A DNA stretch of 6,339 bases, taken from NCBI GenBank assembly GCA_947373615.1, contig CANBYN010000112.1, positions 1 to 6,339 on the forward strand. Direction: 5' to 3'. This document shows, one piece after another, positions 1 through 5,838 of this stretch. Each line of letters opens with the position of its first letter. Position 1 is the first letter of the stretch. The position numbers and the translations under genes were made by a program. Source of the DNA: Burkholderiaceae bacterium (GTDB taxonomy: Bacteria; Pseudomonadota; Gammaproteobacteria; Burkholderiales; Burkholderiaceae). The notes beneath the pieces are model-generated. The model saw only the letters and a list, made by a program, of their open reading frames with translations, was not told the origin of the DNA and did no database searches.

Positions 1-921
1 GCTGAAGAGGCTGGCCTACCTTTGTATCGTTATTTCGGTGGCTCCGGAGGCATGCAGTTACCAGTGCCAATGATGAATATCGTCAATGGCGGCGCACATG
101 CTAACAATAGTTTGGACATTCAAGAATTTATGGTGATGCCTGTTGGCGCTCAAAACTTTCGCGATGCATTGCGTTGTGGCGCAGAAATTTTCCACGAGCT
201 GAAGAAAATTCTTGGCTCTCAAGGCATGCCAACTACTGTTGGCGACGAAGGCGGCTTTGCTCCAAACTTTAAGAGCAACCACGAGTGCTTGCAAACCATT
301 ATGAAGGCCATTGAGGGCGCTGGCTATCAAGCGGGTGAAGATGTATTGCTTGCATTAGACTGCGCGGCTAGTGAGTTCTACAAAGATGGTAAATATCAAT
401 TATCTGGCGAAGGCTTACAACTTACTTCTAGTGAATTCTCTGACTACCTTGGTAACCTAGCAGATCAATTTCCGATCGTCTCAATTGAAGATGGTATGCA
501 TGAAAGCGATTGGGATGGATGGGCTGATATTACTCAGAAGTTAGGTAAAAAGATTCAATTAGTTGGTGATGATTTATTTGTTACCAACACCCGCATTCTT
601 CAAGAAGGTATCGATAAGGGCATCGCCAATTCCATCTTGATCAAGATAAATCAAATCGGCACGTTGACAGAAACTTTCGCTGCGATTGAGATGGCAAAAC
701 GTGCTAACTACACCGCAGTTATTTCACATCGCTCTGGCGAGACAGAAGATAGTACGATTGCTGATATTGCTGTTGGCACAAATGCTGGCCAAATCAAAAC
801 GGGATCCTTATCCCGCTCTGATCGTATTGCTAAATACAACCAGTTGCTACGTATTGAAGAAGATTTGGGTGATGTTGCTACCTATCCCGGTAAATCTGCT
901 TTCTACAACCTCAAACTTTAA
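1..921 (+). CDS. eno: Enolase (phosphopyruvate hydratase), C-terminal 306 residues; 5' end outside the window
   Basis: Enolase interconverts 2-phosphoglycerate and phosphoenolpyruvate in cytoplasmic glycolysis and is also part of the RNA degradosome in some bacteria. The frame is open from base 1, so the TTG at 22 is an internal leucine and not a start. The family is about 430 residues long, so about 120 N-terminal residues are missing. The TIM-barrel active site is all present: AHANNSLDIQEF (His at 97-99, Glu at 124-126), GDEGGFAPN (Glu at 247-249), the magnesium ligands in LALDCAASEFY (Asp at 358-360), SIEDG (Glu at 487-489) and GDDLFVTN (568-591), the catalytic Lys at 643-645 within the ILIKINQIGTLTET signature, and SHRSGETEDS (His at 727-729). 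No frameshift or missing key residue is seen. ftsB follows 24 bp after the TAA on the same strand, the usual proteobacterial order, so the two are probably co-transcribed. Confidence 0.98.
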   Translation, partial: AEEAGLPLYRYFGGSGGMQLPVPMMNIVNGGAHANNSLDIQEFMVMPVGAQNFRDALRCGAEIFHELKKILGSQGMPTTVGDEGGFAPNFKSNHECLQTIMKAIEGAGYQAGEDVLLALDCAASEFYKDGKYQLSGEGLQLTSSEFSDYLGNLADQFPIVSIEDGMHESDWDGWADITQKLGKKIQLVGDDLFVTNTRILQEGIDKGIANSILIKINQIGTLTETFAAIEMAKRANYTAVISHRSGETEDSTIADIAVGTNAGQIKTGSLSRSDRIAKYNQLLRIEEDLGDVATYPGKSAFYNLKL

Positions 922-923
922 GC

Positions 924-935
924 ACGAAATTTCGT
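924..935. repeat. 12-bp perfect palindrome between eno and ftsB
   Basis: ACGAAATTTCGT lies 2 bp after the enolase stop codon and 10 bp before the ftsB ATG. With a one-base bulge (A936) the flanking AGC/GCT can also pair, giving a short RNA hairpin spanning about 921-939. No run of T follows, so it is not a normal intrinsic terminator. It could be an mRNA-stabilising or attenuating hairpin, or chance. The repeat itself is certain; any function is inference. Confidence 0.4.
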
Positions 936-945
936 AGCTTTAGAT

Positions 946-1251
946 ATGCGGATAGTCATCTACTCAATGCTGGTATTGCTGATTGCTATCCAGTATCCGC
1001 TTTGGCTCGGAAAGGGTGGATGGCTTAAGGTTTATGAGATGGAAAAACAAGTAGAGCTCCAAGAGGCCAAAAATAGTCTCTTGGCTTTACGCAATGCAAA
1101 GTTATCCGGTGATGTAAAAGACTTGAAAGATGGAACTAGAGCCATCGAAGAGCGAGCGCGTGTTGAGCACGGGCTTATTAAAGAAGGTGAGTATTTTGTG
1201 CAAATCTTACCTACTGAAAAAGCGCCAGCATCTGCAACGACCAAAGAATAA
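946..1251 (+). CDS. ftsB: Cell division protein FtsB (DivIC-family septum protein)
   Basis: FtsB is a bitopic inner-membrane protein. It forms the FtsQLB complex that links early divisome assembly to activation of septal peptidoglycan synthesis. The 101-residue length matches the family (103 in E. coli). Residues 3-19 form one transmembrane helix with a short cytoplasmic N-terminus. QYPLWLGKGG (16-25) corresponds to the conserved QYSLWFGKNG of E. coli. A periplasmic coiled coil follows at about 28-62. The conserved segment AIEERARVE (66-74) leads to GEYFVQILP (81-89). The ATG at 946 places the membrane helix correctly, and no other start is needed. Upstream bases GTAGCTTTAGAT contain no good Shine-Dalgarno sequence, so translation may be weak or depend on ribosomes leaving eno, 24 bp upstream. 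Its stop codon is 4 bp from that of convergent hslO. Family assignment is firm; the translation remark is inference. Confidence 0.95.
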   Translation: MRIVIYSMLVLLIAIQYPLWLGKGGWLKVYEMEKQVELQEAKNSLLALRNAKLSGDVKDLKDGTRAIEERARVEHGLIKEGEYFVQILPTEKAPASATTKE

Positions 1252-1271
1252 AAACTCAATGTCCGCTTGAG
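1250..1271 (-). terminator. Possible weak intrinsic terminator of hslO
   Basis: On the minus strand CTCAA (1271-1267) and TTGAG (1259-1255) can form a 5-bp stem with a 7-nt loop. The RNA then continues as TTTTTATT. The hairpin overlaps the hslO stop codon. The stem is short, with only two G-C pairs, so termination would be inefficient. On the plus strand no T-run follows a hairpin here, so ftsB has no visible intrinsic terminator. Confidence 0.28.
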
Positions 1272-2221
1272 GGCGGCCTAGTTGCATCACTTAATAAATC
1301 AGTTTTAAATACTTGTAGACAATCGACTGCGTCAAAGCGATAGGGCTTGGCACAAAAGTCACAGATCGTTTCTACTACGCCTTGCTCTGCAAGAATGCTT
1401 TTCACCTCATCCTCACCCAACATCCTCAGTACATCAGCGACTTTGTTGCGTGAGCAACGACATGCGAAATGGATGGGTCGAGGAGGAAAGCTTCGCACCC
1501 CATTTTCTACAGACTCTTCTAAAAATAATCGTCTCAAAATAGTTTCTGGCGAAAGGGTTAACAGCTCCTCATTCGTAATGGTTTCACCAAGAGTCTGAAT
1601 GCGCGACCAACCTTCAGCTGCGGATTGAGGGTCAAGATGTGCATGCCCTCCAGAATTAGGTAGGCGTTGCAACAATAGCCCACCAATATGAGTGTCGTTC
1701 GATGTTAACCAGATACGAGTGTCTAATTGCTCCGAATTTTGCATATAGAGTGCAATCGCTTCGGCGGCACTAGAAACAGGCTTAATCACGGTGCCACGAT
1801 GCTCTTGAAGTGCAACTATCCCTTGATAGGGCGCTTGTCCAGGTGAGCGATCAGCAGGGTCTAGGGTAATGACCAATCTTCCGGTATTGCTGGCATCTAA
1901 CAATTCTCCAAGACTGGCGTTCAAGGGGATCTCAGATGGATAGACCGACAGTTTGACTGTTGCTCTTATCGATAAATGAGAAGTACATTCAACAACGAGT
2001 AATTGTATGGGGCCCTTGCTTTGAGCCTGAATGATGAGGGTGCCATCAAATTTCAGGCTGGCGCTTAATAGGGTGGCAGCGGCAACAAAATCCCCCAGAA
2101 TTTGGCGAACTGCTGGAGGGTCATCGCGGCGCTCTAATACGGCTTGCCAGGCGCTGCTAATTGAAACAATTTCCCCTCGAACCGGGGCTCCATCACACAT
2201 AAAGACTAGCAATTCATTCAT
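1256..2221 (-). CDS. hslO: 33 kDa redox-regulated chaperone Hsp33
   Basis: Hsp33 is a cytoplasmic holdase chaperone. Oxidants plus unfolding release its zinc, expose the substrate-binding surface and protect proteins during hypochlorite or peroxide/heat stress. The redox switch is intact: Cys254 and Cys256 (CxC), a 30-residue spacer, then Cys287 and Cys290 (CxxC), which together would bind Zn2+ when reduced. Other family landmarks are the N-terminal FMCDGAPVRGEIV-type segment (7-19), the DFVAAATLLSASLKFDGTL region (44-62), YQGIV (132-136) and IALYMQNSEQL (156-166). At 321 residues it is somewhat longer than the roughly 290 of E. coli, mainly by a tail after CxxC (291-321) that holds an extra Cys301. 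The ATG at 2221 begins a conserved N-terminus. The only Shine-Dalgarno-like bases, AGGG, lie 12 nt upstream, which is far. The gene diverges from gltX across 65 bp and converges on ftsB. Confidence 0.97.
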   Translation of the reverse strand: MNELLVFMCDGAPVRGEIVSISSAWQAVLERRDDPPAVRQILGDFVAAATLLSASLKFDGTLIIQAQSKGPIQLLVVECTSHLSIRATVKLSVYPSEIPLNASLGELLDASNTGRLVITLDPADRSPGQAPYQGIVALQEHRGTVIKPVSSAAEAIALYMQNSEQLDTRIWLTSNDTHIGGLLLQRLPNSGGHAHLDPQSAAEGWSRIQTLGETITNEELLTLSPETILRRLFLEESVENGVRSFPPRPIHFACRCSRNKVADVLRMLGEDEVKSILAEQGVVETICDFCAKPYRFDAVDCLQVFKTDLLSDATRPPSSGH

Positions 2222-2259
2222 AAGTCAAAGTATCCCTGTTTTTTCCATTCTCGTGTAAA
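2222..2259 (-). promoter_or_regulatory. Candidate hslO promoter with start site at or next to the ATG
   Basis: On the minus strand TTTACA (2259-2254) resembles a -35 box. GATACT (2234-2229), a 4/6 match to TATAAT, would be the -10 after a long 19-bp spacer. Exactly 7 nt separate it from the hslO ATG, so the transcript would be leaderless or nearly so. Spacing and match are poor, and a promoter elsewhere is possible. An Hsp33 gene may also use a heat-shock sigma factor, but I see no clear sigma-32 consensus here. Confidence 0.22.
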
Positions 2260-2270
2260 TTTGCCCAACC

Positions 2271-2279
2271 TGAGATAAT
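2271..2279 (+). promoter_or_regulatory. Extended -10 promoter element of gltX, probably giving a leaderless mRNA
   Basis: TGAGATAAT fits the extended -10 pattern TGnTATAAT with one mismatch in the hexamer (GATAAT, 2274-2279). No convincing -35 lies 16-18 bp upstream, which is tolerated in extended -10 promoters. Transcription would start at about 2286-2287, and the ATG of gltX is 2287-2289. The bases before the ATG (AGGCCTT) carry no proper Shine-Dalgarno at useful spacing, consistent with leaderless initiation. This is inferred from motif position only. Confidence 0.45.
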
Positions 2280-2286
2280 AGGCCTT

Positions 2287-3681
2287 ATGCATATTCGTAC
2301 ACGTTTCGCCCCTAGTCCCACGGGCTTTATTCATCTGGGAAATTTACGCAGCGCACTTTATCCTTGGGCATTTGCTCGTCACAATAAAGGCGATTTTATT
2401 CTGCGGATTGAAGATACAGATCTTGAGCGCTCTACCCAAGAAGCGGTAGACGTCATTATTGAAGGAATGTCTTGGCTTGGACTCGATTTGGATGAGGGTC
2501 CCATCTATCAAATGCAACGTATTGATCGCTACCGTGAAGTGATCAAACAAATGCTAGAGGCTGGTCTTGCCTATCCCTGTTATATGAGTGAAGACGAGTT
2601 GAATCGGTTACGCGATCAGCAGATGGCCAATAAAGAAAAGCCTCGTTATAACGGTTTATGGAGACCTGAACCCGGTAAAACCTTGCCTGCCATTCCAGAA
2701 GGTGTTCTTCCCGTCATTCGTTTTAGAAATCCCATCGGCGGTTCTGTGATTTGGGATGATGCCGTAAAAGGGCAAATTGAGATCAGTAATGATGAGTTGG
2801 ATGATTTGGTTATTGCTAGGCCCGATGGCACTCCTACTTATAATTTTTGCGTAGTTGTGGATGATTTGGATATGAAGATCACCCATGTCATCCGTGGCGA
2901 TGACCACGTCAACAACACCCCAAGGCAAATTAACATCATGAAGGCGCTTGGCGGTATACCTCCTGTATACGCCCATTTACCAACCGTCCTGAACGATTCT
3001 GGTGAAAAGATGAGTAAACGCAATGGCGCAATGAGCGTTCGTGATTACCAAAAGGCAGGATATTTACCTGAGGCCATCTTGAATTACTTAGCGCGCTTAG
3101 GCTGGTCTCACGGCGATGCCGAGGTATTTACTAAAGAACAGTTTGTGGATTGGTTTGATTTGGCCAGCCTAGGGCGTTCTCCTGCGCAACATAACCCAGA
3201 AAAACTGCTTTGGCTCAATCATCAATATATTCAACATTCAGACCCTAAAAAATTAGCTCAAGCAACCAAACCATTTGCTCACGAATTAGGAATCAACACA
3301 GAGCAGGGACCTGATTTTGTGCAAGTGGTTGACCTGCTGAAAGGTCGTGCGAATACCTTGATCGAAATTGCTGAAGGAGCCAAGTTATTTTATTTGCCTG
3401 CACCAATTCACACCCCAGAACAGATTGCGGAAAATATTCCCGCCGCGATTATTCCAGTCATCAAAGATTTGATTTATGCGCTTCAAAATTCTGAGCCAAC
3501 AAAAGAAGGATATGGCGCTGCTTTTAAGCAAGTGCTAGCCCAACATCAGCTTAAGATGCCAGCCTTGGCCATGCCGGTTCGATATGCATTATTTGCTACA
3601 ACCCAGACCCCAGCGATAGATTCAGTATTAGTGGTAATGGGTAAGGATGAGGCTATACAAAGGCTTTCCAAGCTTGTCTAA
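2287..3681 (+). CDS. gltX: Glutamate--tRNA ligase (GluRS)
   Basis: GluRS charges tRNA-Glu with glutamate in the cytoplasm for protein synthesis and, through Glu-tRNA, tetrapyrrole synthesis. It is a class I synthetase of 464 residues, the normal length. Seen: the N-terminal FAPSPTG (7-13) followed by HLGN (16-19), the local form of the HIGH signature; LRIEDTD (39-45) for amino-acid binding; CVVVDDLDM...HVIRGDDH (188-207) in the Rossmann core; and KMSKR (241-245) followed by Asn246, where His is common. From about 300 onward lies the helical anticodon-binding part, including GRANTLIEIAEGAKLFY (353-369). The zinc motif of E. coli GluRS (CxC...CxH) is absent: Cys98 remains, residue 100 is Met and the second pair is missing, so this is a zinc-free form. 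The ATG at 2287 is the only start that fits the conserved N-terminus. No terminator follows. The three downstream tRNA genes, including tRNA-Glu, are co-directional. Confidence 0.98.
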   Translation: MHIRTRFAPSPTGFIHLGNLRSALYPWAFARHNKGDFILRIEDTDLERSTQEAVDVIIEGMSWLGLDLDEGPIYQMQRIDRYREVIKQMLEAGLAYPCYMSEDELNRLRDQQMANKEKPRYNGLWRPEPGKTLPAIPEGVLPVIRFRNPIGGSVIWDDAVKGQIEISNDELDDLVIARPDGTPTYNFCVVVDDLDMKITHVIRGDDHVNNTPRQINIMKALGGIPPVYAHLPTVLNDSGEKMSKRNGAMSVRDYQKAGYLPEAILNYLARLGWSHGDAEVFTKEQFVDWFDLASLGRSPAQHNPEKLLWLNHQYIQHSDPKKLAQATKPFAHELGINTEQGPDFVQVVDLLKGRANTLIEIAEGAKLFYLPAPIHTPEQIAENIPAAIIPVIKDLIYALQNSEPTKEGYGAAFKQVLAQHQLKMPALAMPVRYALFATTQTPAIDSVLVVMGKDEAIQRLSKLV

Positions 3682-3689
3682 TGCGTTAT

Positions 3690-3719
3690 TTGCGCAGTTG
3701 CACAAAAGTAGGATAAAAT
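3690..3719 (+). promoter_or_regulatory. Candidate promoter of the tRNA cluster
   Basis: The 81-bp gap between gltX and tRNA-Ala contains TAAAAT (3714-3719), a 5/6 match to the -10 consensus. TTGCGC (3690-3695) lies 18 bp upstream as a poor -35, matching only its TTG. Transcription would begin at about 3726, leaving a leader of nearly 40 nt for 5' processing by RNase P. Readthrough from gltX is an alternative or additional source of tRNA precursor, since no hairpin with a T-run separates them. Confidence 0.35.
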
Positions 3720-3762
3720 CTTGGATTGTTTTGAATGTCTTGTAGTTTTATCGCGAGATTTT

Positions 3763-3838
<76 letters not shown>

Positions 3839-3874
3839 AGCATTTAAAATAGCATTTGATTTGTTGTAGTCCAG

Positions 3875-3950
3875 GTCCCCATCGTCTAGAGGCCTAGGAC
3901 ATCACCCTTTCACGGTGAGTACGGGGGTTCGAATCCCCCTGGGGACGCCA
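3875..3950 (+). tRNA. tRNA-Glu, anticodon TTC
   Basis: A 76-nt cloverleaf with encoded CCA and a perfect seven-pair acceptor stem (GTCCCCA/TGGGGAC). The anticodon stem TCACC/GGTGA encloses CTTTCAC, with TTC at 3909-3911. The T arm is GGGGG-TTCGAAT-CCCCC. The sequence closely resembles E. coli tRNA-Glu. It reads both GAA and GAG once U34 is modified. It is the substrate of the glutamyl-tRNA synthetase encoded just upstream. The spacer from tRNA-Ala is 36 bp. Confidence 0.98.
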
Positions 3951-4001
3951 GATTTTTCTGGTTTTAGCGTTATTGGTAAAAAGTGTTACTCGATGTAATT
4001 T

Positions 4002-4078
4002 GGAGCGGTAGTTCAGTTGGTTAGAATATCTGCCTGTCACGCAGAGGGTCGCGGGTTCGAGTCCCGTCCGTTCCGCCA
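4002..4078 (+). tRNA. tRNA-Asp, anticodon GTC
   Basis: A 77-nt cloverleaf with encoded CCA. The acceptor stem is GGAGCGG with CCGTTCC (one G:U pair). The anticodon stem TCTGC/GCAGA encloses CTGTCAC, with GTC at 4036-4038. The T arm is GCGGG-TTCGAGT-CCCGT. Nearly identical to E. coli tRNA-Asp in the conserved parts. It reads GAC and GAU. The spacer from tRNA-Glu is 51 bp. It is the last gene before the terminator. Confidence 0.98.
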
Positions 4079-4085
4079 AATTTCT

Positions 4086-4114
4086 AAAAAAGCCCTTTTT
4101 ATAAGGGCTTTTTT
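4086..4114. terminator. Strong intrinsic terminator, bidirectional by symmetry
   Basis: AAAAAAGCCCTT (4086-4097) pairs perfectly with AAGGGCTTTTTT (4103-4114) around the 5-nt loop TTTAT. The stem has a G-C-rich core and ends in a T-run, 7 bp after tRNA-Asp. Because the 5' arm begins with six A, the minus-strand transcript of the operon on the right also meets a hairpin ending in a T-run, 14 bp after the stop at 4129-4131. It should therefore end both converging transcripts. Confidence 0.9.
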
Positions 4115-4128
4115 GTTAAGTGATTCTT

Positions 4129-4599
4129 TTATTGACTTGTGGGTGAGTTTGGCACGTAATTGCTAGAATCCGTTGGCCCACCAGTATTAGCAGCCTGTTG
4201 CGACCCTTTGCCTCCGAGAGATGAGATTGCTGAAGTTTTGCCGGTGACGCTGCTGATCCCTGTCGATGAATTTACCTTGATATTGCTGCTGACCTTAGGG
4301 TTTTGAATTGCGCTAGAGCTCACAGTAGATTTGCTAACAGTAGAGCTCATGCGAGATGCAGCCGAAGCTGTAGCGTTCTTAGTAATTGCTGTGGAAACAA
4401 TAGAACTTGTCCTAACAGTATTGCTAGCAGTTTTAGCGGCGGCAGCGGCTGCAGCAGTTTTAGCAGCGGCAGCCTCCTGAGCTGCAATCTGTTGCTGCGT
4501 CAACTGTGCAGGGGTAGTTGCCTGTGTCTGAATGCTTGCTATCAGCAAAAACACTGAGACCAGCCCCTGTTGTAATAAGCGATGATTAATATTCATCAT
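4129..4599 (-). CDS. Secreted Ala/Ser/Thr-rich low-complexity protein of unknown function
   Basis: I do not recognise this 156-residue protein. A Sec signal peptide is visible: a short N-region with Arg7, a hydrophobic core GLVSVFLLIASI (12-23), and a probable cut after TQA at residue 27. The mature part starts Gln-rich (32-41), followed by an Ala-rich block (39-58) in which an AAA-KT unit recurs with a 9-residue period. A Ser/Thr/Val/Ile segment follows (62-127) with short repeats such as SSTVS and SAISS. The tail is rich in Gly/Asn/Pro. There is no Cys or Trp, only one Glu and one Asp against about ten Lys/Arg after the signal, so it is basic and probably extended or disordered. It begins 6 bp after the stop of the TolC-like gene. 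The Shine-Dalgarno AGAGGT almost touches the first ATG (4597-4599) and sits better for the second (4594-4596), which is probably the true start. It may be periplasmic or exported; no function can be assigned. Confidence 0.75.
   Translation of the reverse strand: MMNINHRLLQQGLVSVFLLIASIQTQATTPAQLTQQQIAAQEAAAAKTAAAAAAAKTASNTVRTSSIVSTAITKNATASAASRMSSTVSKSTVSSSAIQNPKVSSNIKVNSSTGISSVTGKTSAISSLGGKGSQQAANTGGPTDSSNYVPNSPTSQ
4426..4473 (-). repeat. Two copies of a 21-bp direct repeat encoding the Ala-Lys-Thr block
   Basis: Bases 4426-4446 and 4453-4473 match at 20 of 21 positions with a 27-bp period, exactly nine codons. They encode the repeated Ala-run plus Lys-Thr unit (Lys47 and Lys56 mark the register). 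In-frame repeats of this kind can expand or contract by replication slippage without breaking the frame. Confidence 0.7.
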
Positions 4600-4605
4600 T
4601 ACCTC

Positions 4606-5835
4606 TTAATTCAAGTTGGGTACTTCGAAATTGCCACTAAGTCTTTGCAACAGTATCAGAGTTTTTGCGTGAACGGTGCGGGCATCGATTAATTCATATT
4701 CTGCATCGCGAAATGCAAGTACCCCCTTTAAACTGCCGATTCGGGTAATTTTTGACTGTTTATAGGCCTGAATAGCGCTTTCAAGACGCTCTTTAGCAGA
4801 CTGGTACTGTAAATAGGTTTGGTTTATCTCGGTAACAATTTTAGTTTTCGTGGCCATTAAATTCACTTCTTGTTCGGCAACAGAGTTTGAAGCGGCAATA
4901 ACATCAGAGTCAATTAGCAATCCATTGCCCAATGGAATGGATAGTAAGAAACTCGCCGATTTCTGGGTGCCGTAAGCAATTCCAGATGAGGAATAGGGTG
5001 GGGTTTCTGTGTAATAGATGCCCGGCAAGAAATCCACATTCCTATTTGCCTTTACTAACTCTAAATTCGTTGATGCTGAATCTACATAGGCCTTTCCAGA
5101 GGTTATATCCACTCTATTTTCTTGTGCTTGCGTAATGAGTTTATCGATCTGAAAGGATTGGGGTGGCATATCAAGAGTTCCCATCGGCAGCGGGAGTGTT
5201 TTTTCGTCGACATTTAGATACCCCATTAACCCATAAGCATAGAATTTCAGATCATTGGCTAATACTTTCTGGGCGGTCTCAAAATTCGCCTTCTGTTTAG
5301 TTGCCTCGGCTTGTTTTATAGACCCAAGTCTGTCAATAGCCCCTTGATAGGATTGCCAAAGTAATTTTGTTCGCAGCGCATCAACATAACTGAGAATTGC
5401 CTGAGTTTCAATGGATCGGCTTTCAGTGACCATATCAGCTAAATTGCGATTTGCCTCTGCTTGAGCAAACGCTTCACGAGCAGAACGCTTTCCCCAGCCT
5501 TCAACAGTAATTGAAGCGCCTACAGTATTGGATGCTGGGCTGGCGTAACCCGTATAAGGTGTTTGGGTATTGTAGCTGCCTCGCGCATAAGTCAGAATAG
5601 GGCTTAAGAGTGGCTTGCCAGCTTGTTTTGCAATTGAATCTGCAGAATCAATCCCAAGCTTACGCACTTTGATGGTGGGATTCTTTTCATTCAAATCTTT
5701 AAGAAATACATTAAGACTAATGGATTGATATGTAGTGTCCTTCGCACTAAATGGTGGAAGTGATTGCGCTCTTGTTACAAAGGCAACTAAACACACTGAA
5801 GCAATCAGACTGCATTTAATATATTTAAAGCGCAT
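4606..5835 (-). CDS. TolC-family outer membrane efflux protein
   Basis: Proteins of this family form trimeric channels: an outer-membrane beta-barrel plus a long periplasmic alpha-helical tunnel. They work with an inner-membrane pump and a periplasmic adaptor in drug efflux or type I secretion. The 409-residue protein has a Sec signal peptide (hydrophobic core about 9-20, likely cut after Ala23) and no lipobox, so it is not an OprM-type lipoprotein. The internal duplication typical of the family is visible. Repeat one is about 41-225 and repeat two about 230-405; each has a helix, a beta segment (about 77-113 and 268-303) and a second long helix. SIPLGNGLLIDSDVIAASN (299-317) and the ending GVLAFRDAEYELIDAR...LLQRLSGNF (371-403) fit the second OEP domain. 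It is shorter than TolC. No pump or adaptor gene is in the window. Its ATG lies 3 bp after the hydrolase stop, with GAGAG 7 nt upstream as ribosome site, so coupling is likely. Substrate unknown. Confidence 0.9.
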   Translation of the reverse strand: MRFKYIKCSLIASVCLVAFVTRAQSLPPFSAKDTTYQSISLNVFLKDLNEKNPTIKVRKLGIDSADSIAKQAGKPLLSPILTYARGSYNTQTPYTGYASPASNTVGASITVEGWGKRSAREAFAQAEANRNLADMVTESRSIETQAILSYVDALRTKLLWQSYQGAIDRLGSIKQAEATKQKANFETAQKVLANDLKFYAYGLMGYLNVDEKTLPLPMGTLDMPPQSFQIDKLITQAQENRVDITSGKAYVDSASTNLELVKANRNVDFLPGIYYTETPPYSSSGIAYGTQKSASFLLSIPLGNGLLIDSDVIAASNSVAEQEVNLMATKTKIVTEINQTYLQYQSAKERLESAIQAYKQSKITRIGSLKGVLAFRDAEYELIDARTVHAKTLILLQRLSGNFEVPNLN

Positions 5836-5838
5836 GAT

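Noticed and set aside
58..330. Minus-strand frame opposite enolase
   Set aside because: It lies fully inside conserved enolase coding sequence and has no recognisable protein features.
22..921. Enolase starting at the TTG at 22
   Set aside because: The frame is open from base 1 and enolase needs about 120 more N-terminal residues; the TTG encodes leucine.
3894..4079. A 61-codon minus-strand reading frame with a PQGDSNPRTHRE-like stretch
   Set aside because: It is antisense to tRNA-Glu and tRNA-Asp. This peptide pattern is a well-known spurious annotation produced by tRNA genes.
4429..4485. Resemblance of the polyalanine-Lys-Thr block to type I antifreeze helices
   Set aside because: The period is 9 rather than 11 residues, the block is only about 20 residues long, and polyalanine is common in low-complexity proteins.
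4303..4557. Plus-strand frame opposite the Ala/Ser-rich gene
   Set aside because: Its Cys/Ser-rich product is the mirror of GCN/AGC repeats. The minus-strand frame has a signal peptide, a Shine-Dalgarno and operon spacing.
4606..5835. Lipoprotein signal on the TolC-like protein (Cys8 or Cys15)
   Set aside because: Neither cysteine is preceded by a proper lipobox, and a normal signal peptidase I site follows at Ala23.
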